Below are positions 53,444 to 61,270 of a DNA stretch of 64,000 bases, in pieces (position 1 is the first letter of the stretch; each line of letters begins with the position of its first letter). The notes below the pieces were generated by a model. It made no database searches. It had not been told where the DNA came from and saw nothing but the letters and a program-made list of their open reading frames with translations. A program made the translations under genes and the position numbers. This DNA is from Flavobacterium buctense (GTDB lineage: Bacteria > Bacteroidota > Bacteroidia > Flavobacteriales > Flavobacteriaceae): positions 62,001 through 126,000 of the forward strand of contig NZ_JACTAB010000004.1 of the NCBI RefSeq assembly GCF_014486695.1, read 5' to 3'.

Positions 53444-54352
53444 ATGAAGTTAACCATCTTGGGTTGCTACGCAGCCACGCCACGAACGATAACTAATCCA
53501 ACCGCACAAATATTGGAAATTCGCAACCGAATGTTTCTTATCGATTGTGGAGAAGGAACACAAGTACAGTTGCGCAAAAACAAACTCAAATTTTCCAAAA
53601 TCAACCACATCTTTATTTCCCATTTGCACGGTGACCATTTTTATGGACTGGTCGGATTGATTTCTACCTTTATGTTATTAAACCGTCAAACCGATTTACA
53701 TGTATACGGACCCAAAGGAATCAAAGAGATTATCTTGTTGCAATTGCGTTATTCCAATTCCTTTACCGGTTACAATCTCTATTTCCATGAATTGGAATCG
53801 AAGGAAAGTGAAGTGATTTTTGAAGATGAAAAAGTCATCGTTAAAACCATTCCGTTAAAACACCGCGTTTACACCAATGGTTTTCTGTTTCAGGAAAAAC
53901 CTAAAGAACGAAAGCTCAATGTAGAAGCGGTTGAAAAATATAAAATAGATACCGCATACTTCAGAAAAATAAAATACGGCGGCAACATCACACTAGATGA
54001 CGGAACAGTTATTCCCAATGCCGAATTGACATTCGACCCCGAACCCACAAAAAGTTACGCCTTTTGCAGCGATACGATGTATGACGAAACCTTAATTCCG
54101 CTCATTCAAGGCATTGATGTTTTGTATCATGAAACCACTTTTCTGGAAAGTGAAGCGGATAAAGCGGAAAAAACCATGCACAGCACCGCCAAAGAAGCCG
54201 CAAGAATAGCCAAGTTGGCCAACGTCAAACAATTGCTGCTCGGGCATTACAGCACGCGTTACAGTAGCATTGAGTTATTCATGCAAGAAGCCGAAACTAT
54301 TTTCCCAAACGTACTTTTAGGTGATGACGGGAAAGTATTCGATTTCGATTAA
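53444..54352 (+). CDS. rnz: Ribonuclease Z
   Basis: A metallo-beta-lactamase-fold endonuclease that cuts tRNA precursors at the 3' end. The 302-residue protein has HLHGDHFYG (His60, His62, Asp64, His65) after DCGEGTQVQLRK, then the metal-binding FCSDTMYDETL and the exosite-like stretch between 150 and 200. The late LLLGHYSTRY carries a further His. It fits the short RNase Z form. Confidence 0.93.
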   Translation: MKLTILGCYAATPRTITNPTAQILEIRNRMFLIDCGEGTQVQLRKNKLKFSKINHIFISHLHGDHFYGLVGLISTFMLLNRQTDLHVYGPKGIKEIILLQLRYSNSFTGYNLYFHELESKESEVIFEDEKVIVKTIPLKHRVYTNGFLFQEKPKERKLNVEAVEKYKIDTAYFRKIKYGGNITLDDGTVIPNAELTFDPEPTKSYAFCSDTMYDETLIPLIQGIDVLYHETTFLESEADKAEKTMHSTAKEAARIAKLANVKQLLLGHYSTRYSSIELFMQEAETIFPNVLLGDDGKVFDFD

Positions 54353-54357
54353 GGTTA

Positions 54358-54436
54358 GGAGCGAAGGGTTTGGGATTTATCGGTGATGGCAATTCCCGCT
54401 TTTCGTTCTGCACGGCGCCACTTCAATCGGGGCTAA
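54358..54436 (+). repeat. Interspersed intergenic element, copy 2 (mosaic)
   Basis: Starts GGAGCGAAGGG and ends CCACTTCAATCGGGGCTAA. The first 33 bases match copy 3 (35548-35613, opposite strand), while 54393-54436 matches both ends of copy 1 (21258-21339). It looks like a recombinant of the two forms. Confidence 0.75.
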
Positions 54437-54455
54437 AAAGTTATCCATTTTTTAA

Positions 54456-54487
54456 TCTGAAAACTTAGTATCTTAGCAACTTCAAAC
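54456..54487. repeat. Period-8 word array upstream of pdxH
   Basis: Four 8-base units: TCTGAAAA, CTTAGTAT, CTTAGCAA, CTTCAAAC, ending 10 bases before the pdxH start. Confidence 0.55.
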
Positions 54488-54497
54488 TATTGCAGCC

Positions 54498-55142
54498 ATG
54501 GAAGACTTAAGCCACTACAGAAAATCATACGAGAAGAGTGAACTACTGGAAACCAACATTCCTGAAGATCCTATCAATCTTTTCCACAAATGGTTCTACG
54601 AAACGGAAGAATTCGGTGGAGTAGAAGAGGTCAATGCCATGACAGTAGCCACTATCGGCTTAGACGGTTTTCCAAAGAGTAGAGTAGTGCTGCTTAAAAA
54701 GTTTAATGAAGAAGGCTTTATTTTCTACACCAATTATAATTCAGAAAAAGGCAAAGCCATTCTGGATAATCCGAATATTTGTTTGTCCTTCTTTTGGCAC
54801 AGCATGGAAAGACAAGTCATCATCAAAGGCATTGCAGAAAAAACAACTGATATCATTTCAAACAATTATTTTGACTCAAGACCCGATGGAAGTAAGCTAG
54901 GTGCTATAGTGTCTTCACAAAGCGAAATCATTCCATCCAGAGAATACTTAGACCACAAATTAAAAGAACTGGAAAAAGAATACGAAGGAAAACCCATTCG
55001 CAGACCGGATTATTGGGGTGGATTTTTAGTTCGACCAATAGAAGTTGAGTTTTGGCAAGGCAGACCGAACCGCTTACACGATAGAATCAGATATAAGTTA
55101 AAAGAAGAGTATGTTTGGCAAGTCGACAGACTTTCTCCTTAA
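54498..55142 (+). CDS. pdxH: Pyridoxamine 5'-phosphate oxidase
   Basis: Oxidises pyridoxine or pyridoxamine 5'-phosphate to PLP with FMN and O2. The 214-residue protein has FMN-binding RVVLLKKFNEEGFIFYTNY (in part), SEKGKAILDNP, the substrate-binding SRPDGSKLGAIVSSQS, and the C-terminal WQGRPNRLHDRIRY with the catalytic Arg residues. It ends before a clear hairpin terminator. PLP made by this route would supply the SerC and RocD enzymes encoded in the window. Confidence 0.95.
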   Translation: MEDLSHYRKSYEKSELLETNIPEDPINLFHKWFYETEEFGGVEEVNAMTVATIGLDGFPKSRVVLLKKFNEEGFIFYTNYNSEKGKAILDNPNICLSFFWHSMERQVIIKGIAEKTTDIISNNYFDSRPDGSKLGAIVSSQSEIIPSREYLDHKLKELEKEYEGKPIRRPDYWGGFLVRPIEVEFWQGRPNRLHDRIRYKLKEEYVWQVDRLSP

Positions 55143-55170
55143 ATCGTATAAATAATGTTGAAAATTATGT

Positions 55171-55197
55171 AAACCACTCATCGGAGTGGTTTTTTAG
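55171..55197 (+). terminator. Intrinsic terminator of pdxH
   Basis: AAACCACTC (55171-55179) and GAGTGGTTT (55184-55192) form a perfect 9-bp stem around ATCG, with a T-run. Confidence 0.88.
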
Positions 55198-55219
55198 TTT
55201 TGTATCTGTCGAAAAAAAC

Positions 55220-55285
55220 ATCGATGAAATACATTTAAGTAAGAAAATATCTTATAATAAACAAATAAAAGTGTATTTCATCGAT
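55220..55285. repeat. Inverted repeat with CATCGATG core
   Basis: ATCGATGAAATACATTT (55220-55236) and AAGTGTATTTCATCGAT (55269-55285) are complementary at 16 of 17 positions, separated by 32 bases. A third, shorter complementary word ATCGATGTTT lies at 55301-55310, matching AAACATCGAT at 55216-55225. Confidence 0.7.
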
Positions 55286-55362
55286 TTTATTTGTGTTTTA
55301 ATCGATGTTTGCCCTAATATTGTCTAACCAAATCAAACAATACGTTCTTAAAATTAAAATTT

Positions 55363-55399
55363 ATAAAGTGTTTGCCCCACATCTACTTTATTAAAAACT
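55363..55399 (+). repeat. 37-base direct repeat, copy 1
   Basis: Starts ATAAAGTGTTTGCCCCACAT, then CTACTTTATTAAAAACT. Identical to 55416-55452. Inside it, ATAAAGT and ACTTTAT can pair around a 15-base loop. Confidence 0.85.
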
Positions 55400-55415
55400 G
55401 TCAATATTAATCGAA

Positions 55416-55452
55416 ATAAAGTGTTTGCCCCACATCTACTTTATTAAAAACT
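55416..55452 (+). repeat. 37-base direct repeat, copy 2
   Basis: Identical to the copy at 55363, after a 16-base spacer (period 53). It ends 12 bases before the CAP-domain start codon, so binding here could affect transcription or translation of that gene. Confidence 0.85.
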
Positions 55453-55464
55453 TAACCTACTACT

Positions 55465-55959
55465 ATGAAAGCAAAAATGTTTAGAGCATTGTTGCCGTTA
55501 GCAATCGTGTTCACTATGGTATCTTGTTCTTCGGACTCTGAAGAAACTACAGTTGATAAGCAAGTTGTAACTGTCTACAATTACAACGAAACCGAATTAA
55601 AATTAGTTACGCTAATCAATGACTACCGTGAAAGTCAAGGACTAAACACTCTACAAGTAATCAATCACATCTCTTACAAATCGGAAGAGCACAATTATTA
55701 TATGATTGATAACAATGTCTTTAATCACGATTACTTCCAACAACGTTCTGATAATTTGATCAGAGTATTAGGAGCAGAAAGGGTAGGCGAGAATATCGCT
55801 TACAATTATCAAACTGCAGAAAGCGCCTTTGCGGCTTGGTTAAACAGTCCGGCGCACAAAGCTAACATAGAAGGTGACTACACGCACTTTGGAATTTCAG
55901 TTACAACAAATCCGGAAACGGGAAGAAAATATTACACTAATATGTTAATAAAAAAATAG
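55465..55959 (+). CDS. CAP-domain (SCP-like) surface lipoprotein
   Basis: A 164-residue lipoprotein: lipobox VSC with Cys at residue 21, followed by SSDSEETTVDK, an acidic segment of the surface-export type. The CAP domain has NYNETELKLVTLINDYRESQGL (in part), the His motif SEEHNYYM, VGENIAYN and the closing FAAWLNSPAHKANIEGDYTHFGIS. Candidate active-site residues are His75, Glu112 and His131 by family analogy. Bacterial CAP proteins are mostly of unknown function. Two 37-base repeats lie before the start. Confidence 0.88.
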   Translation: MKAKMFRALLPLAIVFTMVSCSSDSEETTVDKQVVTVYNYNETELKLVTLINDYRESQGLNTLQVINHISYKSEEHNYYMIDNNVFNHDYFQQRSDNLIRVLGAERVGENIAYNYQTAESAFAAWLNSPAHKANIEGDYTHFGISVTTNPETGRKYYTNMLIKK

Positions 55960-55993
55960 TTTGATTATTGTTTTGTTTGATTTTGACAGATCG

Positions 55994-56020
55994 AAAAACC
56001 CGCCTCTAAAGCGGGTTTTA
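55994..56020. terminator. Bidirectional terminator between convergent genes
   Basis: AAAACCCGC (55995-56003) and GCGGGTTTT (56011-56019) pair perfectly over 9 bp around a 7-base loop. It lies between the CAP-domain gene and the exonuclease-like gene, so it can stop both transcripts. Confidence 0.88.
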
Positions 56021-56617
56021 CTATTTAAATCCCAAACGGGTTTTCAATTTCAAAAACAATAAAGCAATGGAGTAAGCATCATCTGAAGCTGAATTTCGTT
56101 CGTTTACCGGAAGTTTGTATTGCTTGACCAAATCTTCAATAGAAAAAGATTTATTCGTAATGTCCATTAATTTTTGGTGCATGATTTCAATGTCTAAAGC
56201 TTCATTTTTCAATTTGCCGCATTCCATCTTTTCTAAAGCCTCGTTAATCAACTCGATGTCAAAGTGGATTCGGTGTCCAACTAAAACAGCATTCTCAATA
56301 TATTCTACTAAAGCTTGAACAGCGTTGTATTCAGAGAGTTTTGGTAATTTACTTTCAATTAAAAATTCATTCGACAGGCCATTGTCATGTAAATATTTGT
56401 ATTGCAAAATAACGACTTCAAAAGTATCGCTAATTTTAATTACATCATTTATCACAGCAATGGCTCCAAAAGATAGAATCACATCTTTCTTTGGGTTTAA
56501 CCCGGTAGTTTCAGTATTTAGAATTACATACCTGTTTGTTTTAGTTTCAAACTTAGACAAATAGGTTTTCCAAAAGTCAGGGTATTCTTTGTTGATATTT
56601 TTAATCCAATCCAGCAT
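56021..56617 (-). CDS. DnaQ-like 3'-5' exonuclease fold with altered active site
   Basis: A 198-residue protein of the DEDDh exonuclease fold. Exo I reads YVILNTETTGL, with Asn34 where active enzymes have Asp. Exo II is intact (VGHRIHFDIELI, Asp about residue 118). Exo III reads NSASDDAYSIALLF, with Asn in place of the catalytic His but Asp still present. An N-terminal extension of about 28 residues precedes the fold. It lies one base after the DUF294/CBS gene stop, so the two are co-translated. It may be inactive or have a binding role. Confidence 0.8.
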   Translation of the reverse strand: MLDWIKNINKEYPDFWKTYLSKFETKTNRYVILNTETTGLNPKKDVILSFGAIAVINDVIKISDTFEVVILQYKYLHDNGLSNEFLIESKLPKLSEYNAVQALVEYIENAVLVGHRIHFDIELINEALEKMECGKLKNEALDIEIMHQKLMDITNKSFSIEDLVKQYKLPVNERNSASDDAYSIALLFLKLKTRLGFK

Positions 56618-56618
56618 A

Positions 56619-58535
56619 TTAGGAGAATTGTGTTAATTGAAATTTATCTTTGATTAATTCTTCCAGCTCTTTCATCGGGGTTAGCGCATTCTTTAATTTT
56701 TCTCGGTCAACTTTAGTCAGTTCATCGATATTGATAAAATCCCCTGAGCTATCATTTTTTAAGCCCTCTAATGTTCTGAATTTAGATAAAATTAAAAAAG
56801 CATCCGCACAGTTTAAATAAATTTCAGAGAATTTCGGATCAACTAAAGCCAATTGTTTAAAACGCGAGTAGGTATTATTAATTCCCCTCAAATTCATACT
56901 AATGGCAAACAATCTTGCGCCATCAACCAATGGCATGATTGCCTTGCTTTTAATGTCGAATTTACCTTTGTTTTCGCCTTCTTCTTCTAAATTGAATTTC
57001 TTGAAAAAGTTAAGTGGCGGATTTTTATGCAAGGCATCGTTTCCTAAATAGTCAAAGAACAAAGCATTATTTTTAGTATTCTTAAAAATTAAGTCTGCAA
57101 TAGTATCTTCAATCTTTCCTTCTCCGAAAGCAATTTCAAAATCAAAAAAGATGCTACTGATGTCATTGGAAGTTTCTCCGGGCATTTTCATCCAATTGTT
57201 GTATTGTTTCATCCAATCACTTAATGATTTACACCAAAGCATATTGCTCGCCATATGGCCATTGGGACAAAATTGGTAACCCACTTTCTCCAAAATAGAG
57301 GTAGTTCTTTTGGATAATTTCATGAAATAATCTTTTACATCTCTGTATTTTTCCGGAGCTACGTCTTCAAATATCAAGATGCTGTCTTGGTCCGTCAATA
57401 AAAGTTGTTCTTTGCGACCTTGACTTCCAATGCTTAACCAAGCAAATCTTGATGGAGGAGAACCTAAGTCAAGTATGGCCAATTCTACAGAACGCTTTAT
57501 AATAGCCGTGATAATTTCACCTGTAATATTATAAATATGAGGAAGCGGTATGTTTTTAGCGATTGAAGATTGAATCAAATCGGTGAGTTTTTCTCGGACT
57601 AATTTCAATTCTTTAGGAGATAAGGAACGTTTGATTTCCTTGATTAATACACCTGGATTATTGGCTTGTGCTACAATTAAATCATGCTCTGAAATAACAC
57701 CACAAACATCGGATTTATCAGAACCATCGGTGGTTACGCATAAATGACTGACGTTATATTTTAACAGAAGTAATTGCGCTTCGGCTACAGAAACATTTTC
57801 AGGAACAGTTACCACAGGCGATGACATGATTTTATCTACTGTTGTTGTAATAGGAAATCGTCCGTTAGCGATTTTAGTTCTGAAATCAGTGTCCGTAACA
57901 ATCCCAATAGGAGCATTTTGCTCAATAACTATGGCACTGTCGATTAAATTTTCAGTCATTAATTGTGCAGCGTCTTTTACAGATGCATTTGTAGCGATTT
58001 TTAAAGGTGTCTTATTATAGGCTAAAGATTGAAAATATTGTATCTCGTTCGTTTGATTTTCGGTGTAAACATTGTCAGTGATGAGTTTACCACGATTCTC
58101 TTTATCAAAAGGATTACGCGTATTAGTGGCAAAACTTTCCAAAAGAAAGTCCAAAACTTGAGGGTTTTGTGCTACAAATGGTTTAAAGGAACTAATCGGC
58201 ACTGCATAAACAATACTGTCTTCGCGAGCTTTAGCTGTCATCATGTAGTTGTTTTTAGCAAAAAATGGGCGTAAACCAAAGACATCTCCGGCATAACATT
58301 TATTCAATAAAGTTTCTTCAGCATCAGCAATGACAGAAAGATTAATCACACCGGAGGCAACTACATAAAAACTATCGTGCAGTTTGTCATCAATTTTGAA
58401 TAAAATTTTATGCTTGTCCAAGTTAACAACACCAATATTGGTAACAACTTGAATCAATTCATCATAACTCAAATAATTAAATGGCGGATATTCTTTTAAA
58501 AAATTGGCAATATTTTCAGCAATAGAATTACTCAT
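56619..58535 (-). CDS. cNMP-binding/CBS/DUF294 nucleotidyltransferase-like protein
   Basis: A 638-residue cytoplasmic protein with four parts: a cyclic-nucleotide-binding-like domain (about 20-135, GDVFGLRPFF), two CBS motifs (about 175-225 and 235-290), a DUF294 GlnD-like nucleotidyltransferase with GSQGRKEQLLLTDQDS (Gly370-Ser371 and Asp382, Asp384), and a DUF294 C-terminal domain. The GS...DxD motif looks intact. In other bacteria such proteins sit with a DnaQ-type exonuclease and often a sodium/acetate symporter; here the symporter is absent. Confidence 0.9.
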   Translation of the reverse strand: MSNSIAENIANFLKEYPPFNYLSYDELIQVVTNIGVVNLDKHKILFKIDDKLHDSFYVVASGVINLSVIADAEETLLNKCYAGDVFGLRPFFAKNNYMMTAKAREDSIVYAVPISSFKPFVAQNPQVLDFLLESFATNTRNPFDKENRGKLITDNVYTENQTNEIQYFQSLAYNKTPLKIATNASVKDAAQLMTENLIDSAIVIEQNAPIGIVTDTDFRTKIANGRFPITTTVDKIMSSPVVTVPENVSVAEAQLLLLKYNVSHLCVTTDGSDKSDVCGVISEHDLIVAQANNPGVLIKEIKRSLSPKELKLVREKLTDLIQSSIAKNIPLPHIYNITGEIITAIIKRSVELAILDLGSPPSRFAWLSIGSQGRKEQLLLTDQDSILIFEDVAPEKYRDVKDYFMKLSKRTTSILEKVGYQFCPNGHMASNMLWCKSLSDWMKQYNNWMKMPGETSNDISSIFFDFEIAFGEGKIEDTIADLIFKNTKNNALFFDYLGNDALHKNPPLNFFKKFNLEEEGENKGKFDIKSKAIMPLVDGARLFAISMNLRGINNTYSRFKQLALVDPKFSEIYLNCADAFLILSKFRTLEGLKNDSSGDFINIDELTKVDREKLKNALTPMKELEELIKDKFQLTQFS

Positions 58536-58574
58536 AGCATTAATCGAATTAAATCGGATGTTTTTTTAACATTA

Positions 58575-58582
58575 CAAAAATA
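58575..58582 (-). promoter_or_regulatory. Promoter -7 box for the DUF294 gene
   Basis: CAAAAATA on the plus strand reads TATTTTTG on the minus strand, 39 bases before the start codon. No clear -33 element at the standard spacing. Confidence 0.45.
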
Positions 58583-58662
58583 GTAAAGGTTTAGGCAAGA
58601 TAGGGATGATTGTTAAAAACATTTGAAAACTAAAAAGATGGCTTTACTGCAGTTCCATTTTG

Positions 58663-58694
<32 letters not shown>

Positions 58695-58783
58695 TTTTTA
58701 TTTTGTACGTTTTAATTATCAAAATAAAATTAAGTAACTATCTGTAAAATAATGCTATAAAGCACTTTAATTCAATTATATTG

Positions 58784-60310
58784 TTAGAAATTCAATTCTC
58801 TGAATTTTTTTCCTATGGCTAAAGTTAATTTGGTTTTATAGTCTTCAATTAACCATTCGCGATAATTTTTGCTCGTTTTCCCTAAACAATTTACAAATCG
58901 TCTGACACGACTTTCAATATCATCGTTTAATAGTTTTGATACCATTCGTGCCGCATTTAAATCAGTGGTATTTTCAACACACATTAACGCATGTTGGTTT
59001 ATCGATTTTTCGAGCACTTCTTTAGAACGCATATTCATCGCGGAGTTCTTTTTGAATTCTTCTTCAATGTCCATATCGATTACCGCTGTTTTAGCAAACA
59101 TTTTTCGAATAGCTTCCGGCATGGTATACTTGAATCCGTATTCAATTTCTGCATCATCTCGTAGACTTTCCAAATAATATTCCGGCGATTTAAAGATGTG
59201 TTGCCAATCTACTGGATCATTCCACAAACCGAATCGCAAGGCATTGTTTCCTAAATCGATAACGGTAAATTCATCTTTATTCGGCAATTTACGTGAACCA
59301 CGACCAATCATTTGAAAATAAAGCGTCAAAGATTTGGTGGCCCGATTCAATATAATGCTTTCAACCGTGGGTTCATCAAATCCGGTGGTTAATATACCAA
59401 CCGAAGTTAAAATAGCATCCGGCGTCTTTTTAAACCAATGCAAAATATCTTTTCTGTCTTCCGCTGACGTGGTGTTGTCTAAGTGTTTTATAGGATAACC
59501 GGCTTCTTTAAAAGTATCATAAACATATAAGGAAGTATTAATTCCGTTATTGAATATCAAGGTCTTTTTACCTAATGATTTTTCGGTATAAGCGTGCAAT
59601 AATTTTTCTTGCATGACCATGTTCATATACAAATCATCAGAAGATTTTACGGTATAATCACCGTTGATTCCCACTTTAAGCGAAGTTAAGCCAACATCAT
59701 AACTGTAAGTCGTGGCTTTAGCCAAAAACCCTTTATCTATAAGTGATTGAATGGTGTCGCCCACAATTAACTCATCATAATTATGATGCATGGGTAACTT
59801 GATATTGGAACTTAAAGGTGTTGCAGTCACTCCTAGAATAAAAGACTTCTTGAATTGGCTTAATAATTTTCGAAAGGAATTGTAATGAGCTTCATCAATA
59901 ATAACCAAACCAACATTGTCAATCATCAATTTCTCATCATTGAGGCGATTTTTCAACGTTTCCACCATAGCTACAAAACAAGAATATTCATCTTGGTCTG
60001 GCAATTCTTTGATGTTACTGTTGATGATTTTGTTTTTGACATCAAAACCTTTAAGCATTTTGGAAGTTTGCTTACAAAGCTCTATTCGGTGTGTCAAAAC
60101 GACTACTTTTTTGTTGTGCTGTGCTAAATAGCGACGTACTATTTCTGAAAAAATTACTGTTTTTCCACCGCCTGTGGGCAATTGGTATAACAAATGATGG
60201 TCGCTGGGCGCATTATCTAATCGTTCAAAAATTTTGTCAATATCTCCCTTTTGGTAACTGTAAAGTTCCTTTTTCTCTTCAATTTCAGGGTTAAAATCTT
60301 TGTGAGACAT
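58784..60310 (-). CDS. DEAH-box superfamily 2 helicase
   Basis: ATG 60310 gives 508 residues; a GTG ten codons upstream lies within the promoter box region and is less likely. Walker A PTGGGKT is at residues 45-51, DEAH (in VIIDEAHYNSF) at 139-142, motif III GVTATPL near 170, and motif VI QMIGRGSR near 340. The helicase core resembles the UvrB/type III restriction Res subunit group, but no methylase or nuclease partner is adjacent. The C-terminal 140 residues are helical and of unknown role. Confidence 0.88.
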   Translation of the reverse strand: MSHKDFNPEIEEKKELYSYQKGDIDKIFERLDNAPSDHHLLYQLPTGGGKTVIFSEIVRRYLAQHNKKVVVLTHRIELCKQTSKMLKGFDVKNKIINSNIKELPDQDEYSCFVAMVETLKNRLNDEKLMIDNVGLVIIDEAHYNSFRKLLSQFKKSFILGVTATPLSSNIKLPMHHNYDELIVGDTIQSLIDKGFLAKATTYSYDVGLTSLKVGINGDYTVKSSDDLYMNMVMQEKLLHAYTEKSLGKKTLIFNNGINTSLYVYDTFKEAGYPIKHLDNTTSAEDRKDILHWFKKTPDAILTSVGILTTGFDEPTVESIILNRATKSLTLYFQMIGRGSRKLPNKDEFTVIDLGNNALRFGLWNDPVDWQHIFKSPEYYLESLRDDAEIEYGFKYTMPEAIRKMFAKTAVIDMDIEEEFKKNSAMNMRSKEVLEKSINQHALMCVENTTDLNAARMVSKLLNDDIESRVRRFVNCLGKTSKNYREWLIEDYKTKLTLAIGKKFRELNF

Positions 60311-60329
60311 ATTGATTGGTACAATTTTG

Positions 60330-60337
60330 CAAAAGTA
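60330..60337 (-). promoter_or_regulatory. Promoter -7 box for the helicase gene
   Basis: CAAAAGTA on the plus strand reads TACTTTTG on the minus strand, 19 bases before ATG 60310. It supports that start over the upstream GTG. Confidence 0.55.
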
Positions 60338-60385
60338 CACCTAAAAAAGAGTTCTCACACCATTTAATTTCTAAATAACAAAAAA

Positions 60386-60901
60386 TTAATATTCGAGTCT
60401 TTCGACAACGGCTGAAAACTCATATTGATTGAACCAATTTTGAGCGATAGTTTCCTCTTTGACAGCCACTACTCTATTCTTAAATTCATCAAGAATTCCT
60501 TTTTCAATCATAAAACTAACGGCTTGCTGAAAAGAAGTCAGCATACTTTTAAAGAATAATTCTTGCTTAACTAATTTTTCTGCGGAATACGTTTGAGCAA
60601 TTTCAATATTGTAAAGCATCAAATCAGCAATAATAAAAGCATCAACACCAAGGGTTGTGTAATGTTTGATGAATTTTTGAGCCACAGAACGGCGCATTTT
60701 CGGCTTTTTACTTTTTACCGGAAAATATTCGTTGGAGATTTTGAACTTAGCTTCTCGAACCAGCTTCTCTTCGTTGGGATTAAAGGCAAAATCATAATAA
60801 ACTTTTACCTCACTGAACTTTTCGTAAAGCTCCATAATTTGCTCTTCCAATTGCGGTTTGGAAAGTTCATTAAGGTATTTCTTTAAATCTCTTTTACTCA
60901 T
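60386..60901 (-). CDS. DUF6155-like protein
   Basis: ATG 60901 gives 171 residues starting MSKRDLKKYLNELSKPQLEEQI (in part). The protein is helical, with KLVREAKFKISNEYF and a basic KSKKPKMRRSVAQKFIKHY region. From memory it resembles DUF6155, function unknown. The longer frame from 60979 would run through the promoter box at 60918 and is rejected. Confidence 0.7.
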   Translation of the reverse strand: MSKRDLKKYLNELSKPQLEEQIMELYEKFSEVKVYYDFAFNPNEEKLVREAKFKISNEYFPVKSKKPKMRRSVAQKFIKHYTTLGVDAFIIADLMLYNIEIAQTYSAEKLVKQELFFKSMLTSFQQAVSFMIEKGILDEFKNRVVAVKEETIAQNWFNQYEFSAVVERLEY

Positions 60902-60917
60902 CTTTAAATTATACCAA

Positions 60918-60925
60918 CAAAAGTA
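60918..60925 (-). promoter_or_regulatory. Promoter -7 box for the DUF6155-like gene
   Basis: CAAAAGTA on the plus strand reads TACTTTTG on the minus strand, 16 bases before ATG 60901. Confidence 0.55.
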
Positions 60926-60958
60926 ACCGCTTTTTAGTTCTTTATTAATGTTATTACT

Positions 60959-60966
60959 TAATTTTG
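60959..60966 (+). promoter_or_regulatory. Promoter -7 box for the DUF3817 gene
   Basis: TAATTTTG lies 19 bases before the start codon at 60986, divergent from the minus-strand box at 60918. Confidence 0.55.
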
Positions 60967-60985
60967 TCATCAAATTCAAAAAAAT

Positions 60986-61270
60986 ATGACCAAACTTTTT
61001 AAGTTTACCGCCATTGCTGAAGGCATCTCCTATCTTGTTTTGTTCTTTAACATGTTAGTAATCAAACCTACCGATTTGGATTTATACAAAGTTTTATTGT
61101 TCCCAATTGGAATGGCACATGGTGTGTTGTTCATAGGGTATGTGATGTTAGCTTTTCTGATCTACAATAGTCAAAAATGGAGTTTGAAAGAATTAGCCAT
61201 AGTTCAATTGGCTTCCCTATTCCCTTTTGCCACTTTTTATGTGGAGAAAAAATATGTAAAAAATGCATAA
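60986..61270 (+). CDS. DUF3817 membrane protein
   Basis: A 94-residue protein with three hydrophobic helices. The N-terminal FKFTAIAEGISYLVLFFNMLV (in part), with a Glu in the first helix, and LLFPIGMAHGVLFIGYVMLAFL are the DUF3817 hallmarks. The family is sometimes linked to YjdF/LrgA-type membrane proteins, with no firm function. Its stop overlaps the MscS start by 8 bases, so both are likely one operon. Confidence 0.85.
   Translation: MTKLFKFTAIAEGISYLVLFFNMLVIKPTDLDLYKVLLFPIGMAHGVLFIGYVMLAFLIYNSQKWSLKELAIVQLASLFPFATFYVEKKYVKNA

Larger units (their letters stand above)
55143..55464. other. Repeat-rich intergenic region before the CAP-domain gene
   Basis: 322 bases without a supported gene. 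From left to right: the pdxH terminator (55171), an arm with ATCGATGAAATACATTT (55220-55236), its near complement (55269-55285), a further ATCGATGTTT (55301-55310), and two identical 37-base direct repeats (55363 and 55416). A 70-codon frame crossing the region overlaps the pdxH end and the repeats and is rejected. Confidence 0.6.

Noticed and set aside
55115..55327. A 70-codon plus-strand frame across the pdxH terminator and the dyad region
   Set aside because: It starts inside pdxH, crosses a terminator hairpin and both inverted-repeat arms, and shows no coding character.
58784..60310. A restriction or defence island around the DEAH helicase
   Set aside because: No methyltransferase, nuclease or other defence gene adjoins it; the neighbours are DUF294, DUF6155 and DUF3817 genes.
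60311..60340. GTG start ten codons upstream of the helicase
   Set aside because: The promoter box at 60330-60337 lies inside this extension.
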